Shown here: positions 31,931 through 39,624 of the stretch, in pieces
Layout of the letters: the number at the start of each line of letters is the position of its first letter
How positions within the stretch are numbered: the stretch's first letter is position 1
Origin: JBQTJN01 sp052387095
GTDB lineage: Bacteria; Pseudomonadota; Alphaproteobacteria; Micavibrionales; Micavibrionaceae
DNA length: 39,751 nucleotides
Assembly (NCBI GenBank): GCA_052387095.1
Contig: JBQTJN010000015.1
Span: 1-39,751, forward strand
Reading direction: 5' to 3'
Notes under the pieces: model-generated
Seen by the model: the letters and a program-made list of their open reading frames with translations, nothing else
Told to the model about the DNA's origin: nothing
Databases searched by the model: none
Position numbers and translations under genes: made by a program

Positions 31931-32638
31931 TCCGACTTTCACAAAAAATCTTATCACATACATGATGGCCAGAATCGCGGCCATACCAAACCAGAACAAC
32001 GCATATTGTTGATGGTTGTTGGGAAGAAGCGGCCGTTCATGTGACGGCAGTGGATAGGCACCGCCCAGATCTTCATCTTCCCTGAAGAGAACATGGCGCT
32101 GCATATCCTGGATTTTGTAGAAGGCGGCGTATTCGCCGGGATCCGGGTAATACCATTGGCCCCTGTCGGGGCGGTTGGTGGCGGCAAAGGGGCTGCGCTT
32201 GGATAAGGGGCGCACGGTACCCGTGATCGATACCTGTCCTTCGGGGCGGTTGTCTTCCGCGCTCTGATCCCATGCCGCCGGCGCCCAGCCGCGATTGACG
32301 AGGATGGTGGAGCCGTCTGAAAGCAGGAGAGGCGTCATGATATCCTTGCCCGGCACATCCTGGCCGTGATTTTTTTCGTAGAGGCGTGGGATCCACGTCA
32401 CCTGGCGGTCGAAATCATAGCGGCCCGTGAGCGTACCGCGGCGAAGGTCAAAATTTTCCTCCAGATCGTCCGGAGCTATTTTTATGGCGCGTGCGTCTTT
32501 TTCATACTCGGCGTCTATGTTTTTGAGCAATCCTGTTTTCCACTGGAGCCGTTCAAGTTGCCAGAAGCCGAGACTGCACATCGCAGCGATAGCGGCGGCG
32601 GTGCAAAAAGTGGCGGCAAAAGGAAAGCGGCGCTTCAT
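31916..32638 (-). CDS. SURF1 family cytochrome oxidase assembly protein
   Basis: A 240-residue membrane protein with one helix at each end (about 8-24 and 213-232) and a soluble periplasmic domain between, the SURF1 architecture. Family landmarks are LGFWQLERLQWK (24-35), the middle segment ILVNRGWAPA (about 112-121), ITGTVRP and the C-terminal NHQQYALFWFGMA. In bacteria such proteins help insert heme a into subunit I of aa3 oxidase. It is the last gene of the cox cluster and overlaps the M23 peptidase gene tail-to-tail by 15 bases. Confidence 0.93.
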   Translation of the reverse strand: MKRRFPFAATFCTAAAIAAMCSLGFWQLERLQWKTGLLKNIDAEYEKDARAIKIAPDDLEENFDLRRGTLTGRYDFDRQVTWIPRLYEKNHGQDVPGKDIMTPLLLSDGSTILVNRGWAPAAWDQSAEDNRPEGQVSITGTVRPLSKRSPFAATNRPDRGQWYYPDPGEYAAFYKIQDMQRHVLFREDEDLGGAYPLPSHERPLLPNNHQQYALFWFGMAAILAIMYVIRFFVKVGSADD

Positions 32639-32647
32639 GTTTTATTT

Positions 32648-33001
32648 CTAGTCCTGCGGGCGGTGTTTGTACTGAAGTGCGATGATATAGGCTTTGAGCG
32701 GCCGTAGTGTCCCCATCGCAATGGTAAGCGCGGCAATGCTCCAGATTACGATGTGAACCCAGAGTGGTGGTTCAAGCGTAACTTCGAACAAGAGCGCGAG
32801 CGGCACAAGCAGGAAGCCGAGACTGAAAATCAGGAACACGGCGGGACCGTCGGCGCTGTCGTTTTTGCTTAAATCCAGGCCGCAGACCTCGCATTTGTCG
32901 CGCAGGTTAAGCGTAAGGCCGGGTTTATAAAGATCGCCCCGTTTACATTGAGGGCATTTGCATTTCCAGCCGATCTTTAAAATTTCGGCATCGGGAAGCA
33001 T
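32648..33001 (-). CDS. DUF983 membrane protein with zinc-ribbon-like cysteines
   Basis: A 117-residue protein. The N-terminal part holds two CxxC pairs (C16/C19 in CKCPQCKRG and C37/C40 in CEVCGLDL), suggesting a small zinc ribbon, followed by two membrane helices (about 53-73 and 81-100). DUF983 members regularly lie between ctaE and surf1 in alphaproteobacterial cox operons, so a role in oxidase assembly is likely but unproven. It follows ctaE by three bases and precedes surf1 by nine. Confidence 0.9.
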   Translation of the reverse strand: MLPDAEILKIGWKCKCPQCKRGDLYKPGLTLNLRDKCEVCGLDLSKNDSADGPAVFLIFSLGFLLVPLALLFEVTLEPPLWVHIVIWSIAALTIAMGTLRPLKAYIIALQYKHRPQD

Positions 33002-33004
33002 GTC

Positions 33005-33907
33005 TTAGTGCCCGACGGGGACAGGGGCGGCGGCAATGCCAAGGCCTGCCGCGATATGCGAATGATCGATTCCGGATGTATTGCCCCACCAGTAGATGGC
33101 AATGAACAGGAACAGCCAGACGACGTCAACGAAATGCCAGTACCAAGCGGCGGCTTCGAAACCGAAATGGCGGTCCGGGGTGAAGTGACCTTTCTTCGCG
33201 CGTTTCCAGCAGACAAACAGGAACACGGTGCCGACAAAAACATGGAAGCCGTGGAAGCCGGTCGCCATGAAAAAAGCGGATGCGTAGATGCCATCCGTAA
33301 AGCCGAAATGTGCGTGCACATATTCATAGACCTGGAAGCACAGGAAGCCTGCGCCCAGTAATACGGTCAGGCCCAGAGCCTGTATGAATTCACGCTGCTG
33401 GTTTTTCAAGATGGCGTGGTGCGCCCATGTGACGGTGCAGCCTGAAAGCAGCAGGATCATGGTCATCAGGAACGGCAGGTGGAAAGGCTCTATAATTTCG
33501 ATGTTTTGCGGCGGCCAGACGAAGCCGATCGCTTCCTTCGGATAAAGCGACGCATCAAAAAACGCCCAGAAGAAGGCGACGAAGAACATAACCTCGGAGG
33601 CGATGAACAGCGCCATGCCGAAACGCAGGCCGAATTCGGTGACTTTATTGTGGACGCGCTCAGTGACGCTTTCGGCAATGACATCTTTCCACCAGAAGAA
33701 CATGACCAGCATAACAGCGGCGAGAGCGGCGATAATGCCGGGCAGACCGGTCAGGATTCCAAGAACCGGTGTTTTATGCATGAACAGAACAGCAGCCGTG
33801 GCGAGCAGGCCGGCGGAGATGGCGCCGATCAGCGGCCAGATGCTGGGGCGCACCAGGTGATAAGGGTGAGGTTTGCCGGTGGTTGCGTATTCGATGTGGT
33901 CAGCCAT
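33005..33907 (-). CDS. ctaE: Cytochrome c oxidase subunit III
   Basis: A 300-residue membrane protein with seven predicted helices, the third core subunit of the aa3 oxidase; it protects the proton-uptake path and stabilises the enzyme. Recognisable parts are HPYHLVRPSIWPLIGAI (14-30), RFGMALFIASEVMFFVAFFW in two blocks (about 95-114), WAHHAIL, and the C-terminal signatures ATGFHGFHVFVG and AAWYWHFVDVVWLFLF. Length is typical of the alphaproteobacterial type. It follows ctaG by 24 bases. Confidence 0.96.
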   Translation of the reverse strand: MADHIEYATTGKPHPYHLVRPSIWPLIGAISAGLLATAAVLFMHKTPVLGILTGLPGIIAALAAVMLVMFFWWKDVIAESVTERVHNKVTEFGLRFGMALFIASEVMFFVAFFWAFFDASLYPKEAIGFVWPPQNIEIIEPFHLPFLMTMILLLSGCTVTWAHHAILKNQQREFIQALGLTVLLGAGFLCFQVYEYVHAHFGFTDGIYASAFFMATGFHGFHVFVGTVFLFVCWKRAKKGHFTPDRHFGFEAAAWYWHFVDVVWLFLFIAIYWWGNTSGIDHSHIAAGLGIAAAPVPVGH

Positions 33908-33931
33908 GAAAAGGTCCGTTTGAGGAAGGCG

Positions 33932-34537
33932 TTAGCGGGTTTTACCGTCATCCGTATTGTATGTGTCCTCAAGCCCCTGTTCAAGCGCCTTTGAGCCGGC
34001 TTTATAAAAAGTATAGGAAAGCGTGATGGTGTCGACATCGTCCATGTCGGGGTTGTCGGCAAGCGCCGGGTCAATATAAAAAATTACGGGAAGAGCGGCT
34101 TGTTCGCCCGGTTGCAGGACCTGTTCCCCGAAGCAGAAACACTCGATCTTGTTGAAATATTTTCCGGCCTTAAGAGGCGTCACGTTATAGACGGCGGTGC
34201 CGGTAATTTCCTGTGCGGAGCGATTATAGGCGCTGTAGGCGGTGTAGCCGCGCGCGCCGAGCTTGACATCGATCCGGTTCATTTCGGGTTTGAACACCCA
34301 GTTGAGGGCGCGATCCGTGTCGGCGTTGAAACGGACGGCGACGGTGCGATTGAGGATGCGGTCCGGCAGGTTTTCGGCTTCGCGCGTGGTGCCGCCGAAT
34401 CCCGTGACCTTGCAGAAGAGGCCGTAGAGCGGCACGGCGGCAAAAGACATGCCGATCATGCTGATTACAACCACCGATACTACAAGGCCCGTGCGGATGT
34501 TCTTGCGGACCAGCGTGTCATCGTCATTTTTATTCAT
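33932..34537 (-). CDS. ctaG: Cytochrome c oxidase assembly protein CtaG (Cox11 type)
   Basis: A 201-residue copper chaperone for the CuB site of subunit I. A single membrane helix (about 16-38) is followed by PLYGLFCKVTGFGG, with C42. The periplasmic immunoglobulin-like domain carries the copper motif CFC (C133, C135) in KIECFCFGEQVLQPGE. All three cysteines known to matter in Rhodobacter Cox11 have counterparts. Placed in the usual position between the CoxF-like gene and ctaE. Confidence 0.96.
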   Translation of the reverse strand: MNKNDDDTLVRKNIRTGLVVSVVVISMIGMSFAAVPLYGLFCKVTGFGGTTREAENLPDRILNRTVAVRFNADTDRALNWVFKPEMNRIDVKLGARGYTAYSAYNRSAQEITGTAVYNVTPLKAGKYFNKIECFCFGEQVLQPGEQAALPVIFYIDPALADNPDMDDVDTITLSYTFYKAGSKALEQGLEDTYNTDDGKTR

Positions 34538-34552
34538 GGAAGGCGCAATCCA

Positions 34553-34903
34553 TTACGGATTGTAGGGGGTGGACTCTCCGCGCAAAGCATCGCGGCTCAT
34601 CTCGTAATTATGGCGCGCCTCGTTCATGGGCCCGGCAAAGTTGCGGCGCCGCTCCTCGATCTGGTCGTGGAACTCGAGCGTGTCTTCCCTGTAATTCAAC
34701 TGGCGGGAATAGATGTCACAATAATCCTGCGGGACTTCGGTTTCGAGGTTGGCTGGGGCCGGCGTTCCGCACTGCACGACTTCTGCGGCGTTTGCCATTT
34801 TAACCATCGTGATCGTCCAGACCAGCGCGCAGAAGGCGAAGATCGCGGCTATGATCGCGAGGTTGCGGGAGAATTTGCGTTTATGAACTTGACCAACAGG
34901 CAT
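34553..34903 (-). CDS. CoxF-like small membrane protein with cysteine-bearing extension
   Basis: A 116-residue protein. Residues 8-36 (KRKFSRNLAIIAAIFAFCAL and the end of the helix, TITMVKMA) resemble the single-helix CoxF proteins often found between ctaB and ctaG, which are usually little more than this helix. Here a further 75 residues follow on the presumed periplasmic side, with C45 and C62 and a charged helix (EERRRNFAGPMNEARHNYEM). Inference: the two cysteines could form a disulfide or bind copper or heme. The start at 34903 is chosen because the region then resembles CoxF and the upstream gene's stop is at 34909; 34930 is an alternative. Confidence 0.7.
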   Translation of the reverse strand: MPVGQVHKRKFSRNLAIIAAIFAFCALVWTITMVKMANAAEVVQCGTPAPANLETEVPQDYCDIYSRQLNYREDTLEFHDQIEERRRNFAGPMNEARHNYEMSRDALRGESTPYNP

Positions 34904-34908
34904 AGAAG

Positions 34909-35241
34909 TTATTCTACTTCCATTTGCCATTTACGAGCAATAGCTTTCATTTCCCTCTCCATGGAAGACTTTATATGCGGCGGAAGAGGGTTCATCTCCC
35001 GGCCATGCATTAAACAGGGATAGAGTGCCAACCATACGGTAACGTAACGTCTATTGTCTTCTTCAAACTGCGCGAGCAAAGTTTCTTGCTGCGCGTTTAA
35101 ATCAATATTCTCACGTTTGAGGGCATAGAGCGTCTCAATATTGCCGGGTCTTTCAATGCCGGCGGGCGGCGTGCAGGCCATAGCATTGCCAGAAAACAGG
35201 ACAAAAACACAAAAAATTGTCAGATAAATTTTTTTCTTCAA
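34909..35241 (-). CDS. Hypothetical exported protein inside the cox cluster
   Basis: A 110-residue protein with a signal peptide (about 1-22, cut in NAMA|C) and a mature helical part. C23 is the first mature residue; the preceding residues do not make a strict lipobox, but a lipoprotein is possible. The only other non-signal cysteine is C76 (LYPCLMHG). The sequence looks like a small periplasmic helical protein; no family is recognised. The start is TTG, whose bases overlap the TGA of ctaB (TTGA), so it is translationally coupled to ctaB. Composition is AT-richer than the neighbours. A role in oxidase assembly is only a guess from position. Confidence 0.65.
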   Translation of the reverse strand: MKKKIYLTIFCVFVLFSGNAMACTPPAGIERPGNIETLYALKRENIDLNAQQETLLAQFEEDNRRYVTVWLALYPCLMHGREMNPLPPHIKSSMEREMKAIARKWQMEVE

Positions 35242-36134
35242 GAGAGCATCATGACGGTTAAAAATAATGCAAATAAATAAAAAACCGAGTAGCCGAACAT
35301 CAGACGGGCATGGCGGAGGTCGTCATATCGCAAGACGCGCAGTGCGGATACTATAAAAATTCCGCTGAGAAGCGCGGCAATAAAGGTATAGGCCGTATTT
35401 GTGAAACCCATGAACGCCGGGGCGAAGCTGACTGGGAGCAGGAGCAGGGTATAGACCAGCATCTGTATTTTCGTGGCGCGGGCGCCCTTGACGACGCTCA
35501 TCATCGGGATACCCGCACGTTTATAATCCTCATTGGCGAAAAGTGAGAGTGCCCAGAAATGCGGCGGCGTCCACAGGAAGATGATCATGAACAGCAGGGC
35601 AGGGTAGAGCGTGATGTCGCCGGTGACAGCAGCCCAGCCGATCATCGGCGGGAAGGCGCCGGCCGCGCCGCCGATGACAATGTTCTGCGGCGTACGGCGT
35701 TTCAGCCAGATCGTGTAGACGAATACATAAAATAAATTTGCAAAAGCGAGCAGCCCGGCGGCGAGCCAGTTCAGCGCGAGGCCCATGATCATGACGGACG
35801 CCAGCGAGAGAAGAATGCCGAAGGTGAGCGCCTCTTCGGGGAGCACGCGGCCGGAGGGAAGCGGGCGGTTTTGCGTGCGGCGCATGATCGCATCGATATC
35901 ACGGTCGTACCACATGTTGATGGCGCCGGCGGCGCCCGCGTTGACGGCGAGGCAGAGCATGGCAACTAAGCTGAGGAACGGGTGCAGCGTGTCAAAGCCC
36001 GGCGCAACCCACATGCCGGCAAAACCGGTGAAGACGACGAGGCTCATGACACGGGGTTTCAGCAACGCGATGTAATCGGCGATGGAACCTTCAAGAACAA
36101 GGGGAGCAGGAATGGCAGAAGCACTGGAATTCAT
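35238..36134 (-). CDS. ctaB: Protoheme IX farnesyltransferase (heme O synthase)
   Basis: A 298-residue membrane enzyme of the UbiA superfamily that attaches a farnesyl group to heme b, making heme O for the oxidase. The prenyl-diphosphate and Mg2+ binding motif is NMWYDRDIDAIMRRTQNRPL (about 73-92). Also visible are LLKPRVMSLVVFTG near the N-terminus, IGGAAGAFPPMIGW and the second metal motif region WTPPHFWALSLF with NEDYKRAGIPM. About nine membrane helices. The converting enzyme to heme A (ctaA) is not in this window. Confidence 0.96.
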   Translation of the reverse strand: MNSSASAIPAPLVLEGSIADYIALLKPRVMSLVVFTGFAGMWVAPGFDTLHPFLSLVAMLCLAVNAGAAGAINMWYDRDIDAIMRRTQNRPLPSGRVLPEEALTFGILLSLASVMIMGLALNWLAAGLLAFANLFYVFVYTIWLKRRTPQNIVIGGAAGAFPPMIGWAAVTGDITLYPALLFMIIFLWTPPHFWALSLFANEDYKRAGIPMMSVVKGARATKIQMLVYTLLLLPVSFAPAFMGFTNTAYTFIAALLSGIFIVSALRVLRYDDLRHARLMFGYSVFYLFALFLTVMMLS

Positions 36135-36185
36135 GCCCCAGAAGTAAAAGAACCGGCGGGGAAATTCAAGAGATTTCCGTGATTT

Positions 36186-36794
36186 TCAGCAAGGAAGCGG
36201 GGGACGGGGCGCGAATGAGGCTGCAAAGGTGGGTTGTTGTATTGCGGAGGCCGAACGCACAGCCGCAGGCTGGCTATTTGTTGCGACATAAGGCTGATCC
36301 ATGCGGGCACAGACATTGTTAAGAAAGCCGGTAATTTCGGTTTCAAGATGAGGCGCTGCTTCCCAGGCGTTTTGTGCTCCGTCCAGAGCCGCATTATAAA
36401 TATCTCTTCTTACAGCAGGATCTGATATTTTGTGAAGCGCGACCGCGAGTAAATCATACGCTTTTTGTGTATCCCCTGTTTTCAATGCCGTTTCAATTTT
36501 ACTTTTGAAGGATTGTCCGGGTTTCAAATTTAAAGAATCAAAAGAAGAAGTTTCCTGTGTGTCCTGTTCTTCCGCTTGTTCTTCAGCGCCTTTTTTGTGG
36601 CCCGGGCATTGGCTCAGCGGTTTCATGCAGATAGCGCAATCTATGGTTTTGCCAAGCGGTTTCTGCCGCTCCAGTGTCAACATAGCGAGTTCGTAATCAC
36701 TGACAGTCGTTTTGGTGTTTGTGAAAGAGGTTTTCAGAACCGAAGTGTCTGATGTCTCAGAAAGATATTCACGTGCAAAAGATGAGTTACTCAT
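36186..36794 (-). CDS. Hypothetical protein with a Cys3-His zinc-type motif, inserted in the cox cluster
   Basis: A 202-residue soluble protein. Residues 1-50 are Ser/Thr-rich; then C53-x2-C56-x6-C63-x2-H66 (in DCAICMKPLSQCPGHKK), a likely zinc knuckle. A Glu/Gln-rich linker leads to a helical repeat-like region (about 90-160, SFKSKIETALKTGDTQKAYDLL and following helices, recalling TPR-like folds). The end is Pro/Ala-rich and finishes in Cys. No signal peptide. Base composition is AT-richer than ctaB and ctaD on either side, suggesting insertion of a foreign or fast-evolving gene. It has no recognisable link to oxidase assembly. Separated from ctaD by a hairpin, it may have its own promoter. 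Confidence 0.65.
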   Translation of the reverse strand: MSNSSFAREYLSETSDTSVLKTSFTNTKTTVSDYELAMLTLERQKPLGKTIDCAICMKPLSQCPGHKKGAEEQAEEQDTQETSSFDSLNLKPGQSFKSKIETALKTGDTQKAYDLLAVALHKISDPAVRRDIYNAALDGAQNAWEAAPHLETEITGFLNNVCARMDQPYVATNSQPAAVRSASAIQQPTFAASFAPRPPLPC

Positions 36795-36822
36795 TCATTA
36801 AAAATAGCACGATTCATTTATA

Positions 36823-36842
36823 ACCCGCAAACTTTTGCGGGT
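36823..36842 (-). terminator. Hairpin downstream of ctaD
   Basis: ACCCGCAAACTTTTGCGGGT forms a stem of eight to nine pairs with a minimal loop, twelve bases after the ctaD stop. On the minus strand it is followed by TATAAATGAATC, a poor T-run. It could be a partial terminator or a 3' stabiliser that sets the ratio of ctaC-ctaD to the downstream assembly genes. Confidence 0.6.
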
Positions 36843-36854
36843 AAGCCTATGTAA

Positions 36855-38477
36855 TTAAACAATTTTCGGCTGAATATCGAACTGGTGAAAAGGCGGCGGC
36901 GTGGGCAGCGTCCATTCCAGCGTCATGCATTGCGGCGGCACGTCCCAGTAATTGGGGCCGACGCGGCGGCCTGCCAGCAGCGTGTAGAACACGACGAACA
37001 TGAACCAGACCGTTGCGCCCGCACTGATGTAAGAGCCTATGGAGGCGACATGATTCCAGCCTTCGAAGCCATCCGGGTAATCGATATAGCGGCGCGGCAT
37101 GCCCTGCAGGCCAAGGAAGTGCATCGGGAAGAAGGTTATATTGACGCCGATGAAGGTCAGCCAGAAATGGATCTGACCCATCCATTCCGGATACTGGCGG
37201 CCGGACATTTTGCCGATCCAGTAATAGAATCCGGCGAAGAGCGCGAAGACCGCGCCAAGTGACAGCACGTAGTGGAAGTGGGCAACGACGTAATAAGTGT
37301 CGTGCAGGGCGGTATCCATACCGGCATTGGCCAGCACAACGCCGGTGACGCCGCCGACGGTGAAGAGGAAGATGAAGCCGATCGCCCAGAGCATCGGCGT
37401 CGCGAAGCGCATGGAGCCGCCCCACATGGAGGCGATCCAGGAAAAGATTTTCACGCCCGTCGGCACGGCGATGATCAGCGTCGCGATCGTGAAATAGGCG
37501 CGCGTATCGACCTCGAGTCCGACGGTGTACATGTGGTGCGCCCAGACGACGAAGCCGACAAAGCCGATGGCAACCATCGCGTAAGCCATGCCGAGATAAC
37601 CGAAGATGGGTTTACGCGAGAAGGTGGAGACGATCTGGCTGACAATCCCAAATCCCGGCAGAATCATGATGTACACTTCCGGGTGGCCGAAAAACCAGAA
37701 GAGATGCTGGAACAATACCGGGTCGCCGCCGCCTTCGGGTTTGAAGAAAGACGTGCCGAAATTGCGGTCGGTCAGCAGCATGGTAATGGCGCCGCCGAGC
37801 ACGGGCAGCGCAAGAACCAGCAGGAACGCCGTGATCAGCATCGACCAGACAAAAAGCGGCATGCGGTGGAAGGTCATGCCGGGTGCGCGCATATTGAGAA
37901 TTGTCGTGATGAAATTGGCGGCGCCGAGAATGGAGCTGGCGCCCGCGAGGTGGAGCGAGAAGATTGCCATGTCGACGGCGGCATCGGGGTGGCCGATAAT
38001 GCCGGAGAGCGGCGGGTAGAGAGTCCAGCCCGTGCCGGCGCCGCCGCCAATGACGGCGGAGAGCAGGAGGAGCAGGAAGGACGGCACCAGCAGCCAGAAG
38101 GAAATGTTGTTGAGGCGCGGGAAAGCCATATCAGGCGCGCCGATCATGAGAGGGAGGAACCAGTTGCCGAAACCGCCGATCAGGCCGGGCATGACGACGA
38201 AGAAAACCATGATGAGGCCGTGCGCGGTGACGAAGACGTTCCAGAGATGGCCGTTCGGATTGCCGGCGGCATCGTTCATGAGCTGCACGCCGGGTTCCTG
38301 CAATTCCATGCGCATGATGACGGAAAAAGCGAGACCTATCAGGCCAGCCATGATCGAGAAGATCAGGTAGAGCGTGCCGATATCCTTGTGATTGGTCGAC
38401 ATGAACCAGCGGACGAAAAATCCAGGCTTGTGATCATCGTGGCTATCGTGGGCGTGGTCTGCGGTATGTGCGGTCAT
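36855..38477 (-). CDS. ctaD: Cytochrome c oxidase subunit I
   Basis: A 540-residue catalytic subunit of an aa3-type oxidase with twelve membrane helices. Metal and channel residues are complete: H86 (heme a) in VTAHGL, H265 and Y269 of the His-Tyr pair in FGHPEVYIM, with E267 of the D-channel; H314-H315 (CuB) in WAHHMY; K343 of the K-channel in TGVKIFSW; H400 and H402 (hemes a3 and a) in VAHFHYVL. An Asp at the D-channel entrance is present in APDMAFPRLNN. The Glu in GHPEVY marks an A1-type proton-pumping enzyme. The N-terminus is His/Asp-rich (residues 4-17). It follows ctaC by 25 bases. Confidence 0.98.
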   Translation of the reverse strand: MTAHTADHAHDSHDDHKPGFFVRWFMSTNHKDIGTLYLIFSIMAGLIGLAFSVIMRMELQEPGVQLMNDAAGNPNGHLWNVFVTAHGLIMVFFVVMPGLIGGFGNWFLPLMIGAPDMAFPRLNNISFWLLVPSFLLLLLSAVIGGGAGTGWTLYPPLSGIIGHPDAAVDMAIFSLHLAGASSILGAANFITTILNMRAPGMTFHRMPLFVWSMLITAFLLVLALPVLGGAITMLLTDRNFGTSFFKPEGGGDPVLFQHLFWFFGHPEVYIMILPGFGIVSQIVSTFSRKPIFGYLGMAYAMVAIGFVGFVVWAHHMYTVGLEVDTRAYFTIATLIIAVPTGVKIFSWIASMWGGSMRFATPMLWAIGFIFLFTVGGVTGVVLANAGMDTALHDTYYVVAHFHYVLSLGAVFALFAGFYYWIGKMSGRQYPEWMGQIHFWLTFIGVNITFFPMHFLGLQGMPRRYIDYPDGFEGWNHVASIGSYISAGATVWFMFVVFYTLLAGRRVGPNYWDVPPQCMTLEWTLPTPPPFHQFDIQPKIV

Positions 38478-38502
38478 AGTTTCGGCTTTCAGGTTTTAAA
38501 AA

Positions 38503-39441
38503 TTATTTTTCGACGTCGCCTTCTGTTGCGGGCTTGATATCCGCGTTGTCGCCGCCGGATGTTTTTTCATTCGATACAGCTTGTTTTGGCGGGCCTTCCG
38601 TCGGTGCGGCGCTGGTGGCGGAAGGATCATCCGAGGCCGGCAAGGCTCCCGGCATCGTGCCGCCCTTTTCTGCGACCCAGGCCGCGAATTCTTCTTTGGC
38701 AACCGCATGAATTTCAATCGGCATATAGGCATGGTCCTTGCCGCACAGTTCCGAACACTGGCCGTAATAGGTGCCCGGCTTGTTGATGCGGACCCAGGTT
38801 TCGTTCAGACGGCCGGGATTGGCATCCATCTTGACGCCGAGCTGAGGTACAGCCCAGGAATGCAGTACGTCGCCGGCAGTGACCAGAACGCGGATATTCG
38901 TATCAACCGGGAGGATGACAGGCGCGTCGGTTGAGAGGAGGCGTTTCTGGCCCGCTTCTTTATTGAGCTCTTTTTCCGGCACGAGGTAGGCCATGAAATT
39001 CACCCCGCCGTGATCCGGGTATTCATAGCCCCAGTACCATTGATAGCCCGTGACCTTCAGAGTCATTTCCGCATTCGGCGTGCGGTCGGTGTAGTAGAGC
39101 AGTTTGAAGGATGGAATAATAATGGCGATCAGGATGATGACCGGTACGAGGGTCCAGATAATTTCCAGCAGCACATTGTGCGTGGTCTGCGATGGCACCG
39201 GGTTGGCGCGGCGGTTATAGCGGACGATCACCCAGAGCAGAAGCGCGAAGACAAACAGCGTGATGGCGGAGATGATCCAGAGCATCATGGTGTGAAATTC
39301 ATGCATGCGTATTGCGGAAGGAGAGGCGGCGTCCTGGAAGTTTATCCCCCAATCCTGGATTTCGGCGAAAGCCGGGCCTGTAAAAAGCATGAAAACCGAA
39401 AGGATGGCCGGGGGGAGGAGTTTTTTTACGAGCTGAGTCAT
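38503..39441 (-). CDS. ctaC: Cytochrome c oxidase subunit II
   Basis: A 312-residue subunit that receives electrons from cytochrome c. Signal peptide 1-26 (AFA), two membrane helices (about 48-75 and 90-118) and a periplasmic cupredoxin domain. The aromatic electron-entry patch is GYQWYWGYEYP (132-142), and the CuA ligands are H194, C229, E231, C233, H237 and M240 (YGQCSELCGKDHAYMPI). There is no cytochrome c domain at the end, so it is not a caa3 type. The last 45 residues (about 265-312) are a Pro/Ser/Asp-rich tail of low complexity, longer than usual. First gene of the cluster. Confidence 0.97.
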   Translation of the reverse strand: MTQLVKKLLPPAILSVFMLFTGPAFAEIQDWGINFQDAASPSAIRMHEFHTMMLWIISAITLFVFALLLWVIVRYNRRANPVPSQTTHNVLLEIIWTLVPVIILIAIIIPSFKLLYYTDRTPNAEMTLKVTGYQWYWGYEYPDHGGVNFMAYLVPEKELNKEAGQKRLLSTDAPVILPVDTNIRVLVTAGDVLHSWAVPQLGVKMDANPGRLNETWVRINKPGTYYGQCSELCGKDHAYMPIEIHAVAKEEFAAWVAEKGGTMPGALPASDDPSATSAAPTEGPPKQAVSNEKTSGGDNADIKPATEGDVEK

Positions 39442-39544
39442 GAATCTTCAGGGCGGTTTGTTTGATGTCCGAGCTGTTTTTGTAAGCTTTTTTAAGCCTC
39501 TAGCCAAGCCCTCCCCATGAAAATACAGGATAAAACCTGTTATT

Positions 39545-39573
39545 TTGCATAATAGTGAAATTTATAGTATAGT
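39545..39573 (+). promoter_or_regulatory. Candidate promoter of the gene at 39625
   Basis: TTGCAT (39545-39550), a 17-base spacer and TATAGT (39568-39573) precede the gene at 39625 with a leader of about 45 bases. The -10 is good, the -35 moderate. Just upstream, an inverted pair AAAATACAGG / CCTGTTATTTT (39520-39546) with one bulge forms a small hairpin between the divergent genes. Confidence 0.45.
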
Positions 39574-39624
39574 ATCTTATCATTGATTTCAAGGGCGGCA
39601 GTGGGGCTGCAAGAGGGGATTGAG

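Noticed and set aside
34100..35023. Plus-strand frame of 307 codons across ctaG and the CoxF-like gene.
   Set aside because: Antisense to three minus-strand genes, of which CtaG is unambiguous; no motif of its own.
37272..38537. A long plus-strand open frame antisense to ctaD.
   Set aside because: Its translation is rich in His, Arg, Asp and Glu without any domain, as expected for the shadow of a GC-rich hydrophobic gene; ctaD on the other strand is certain.
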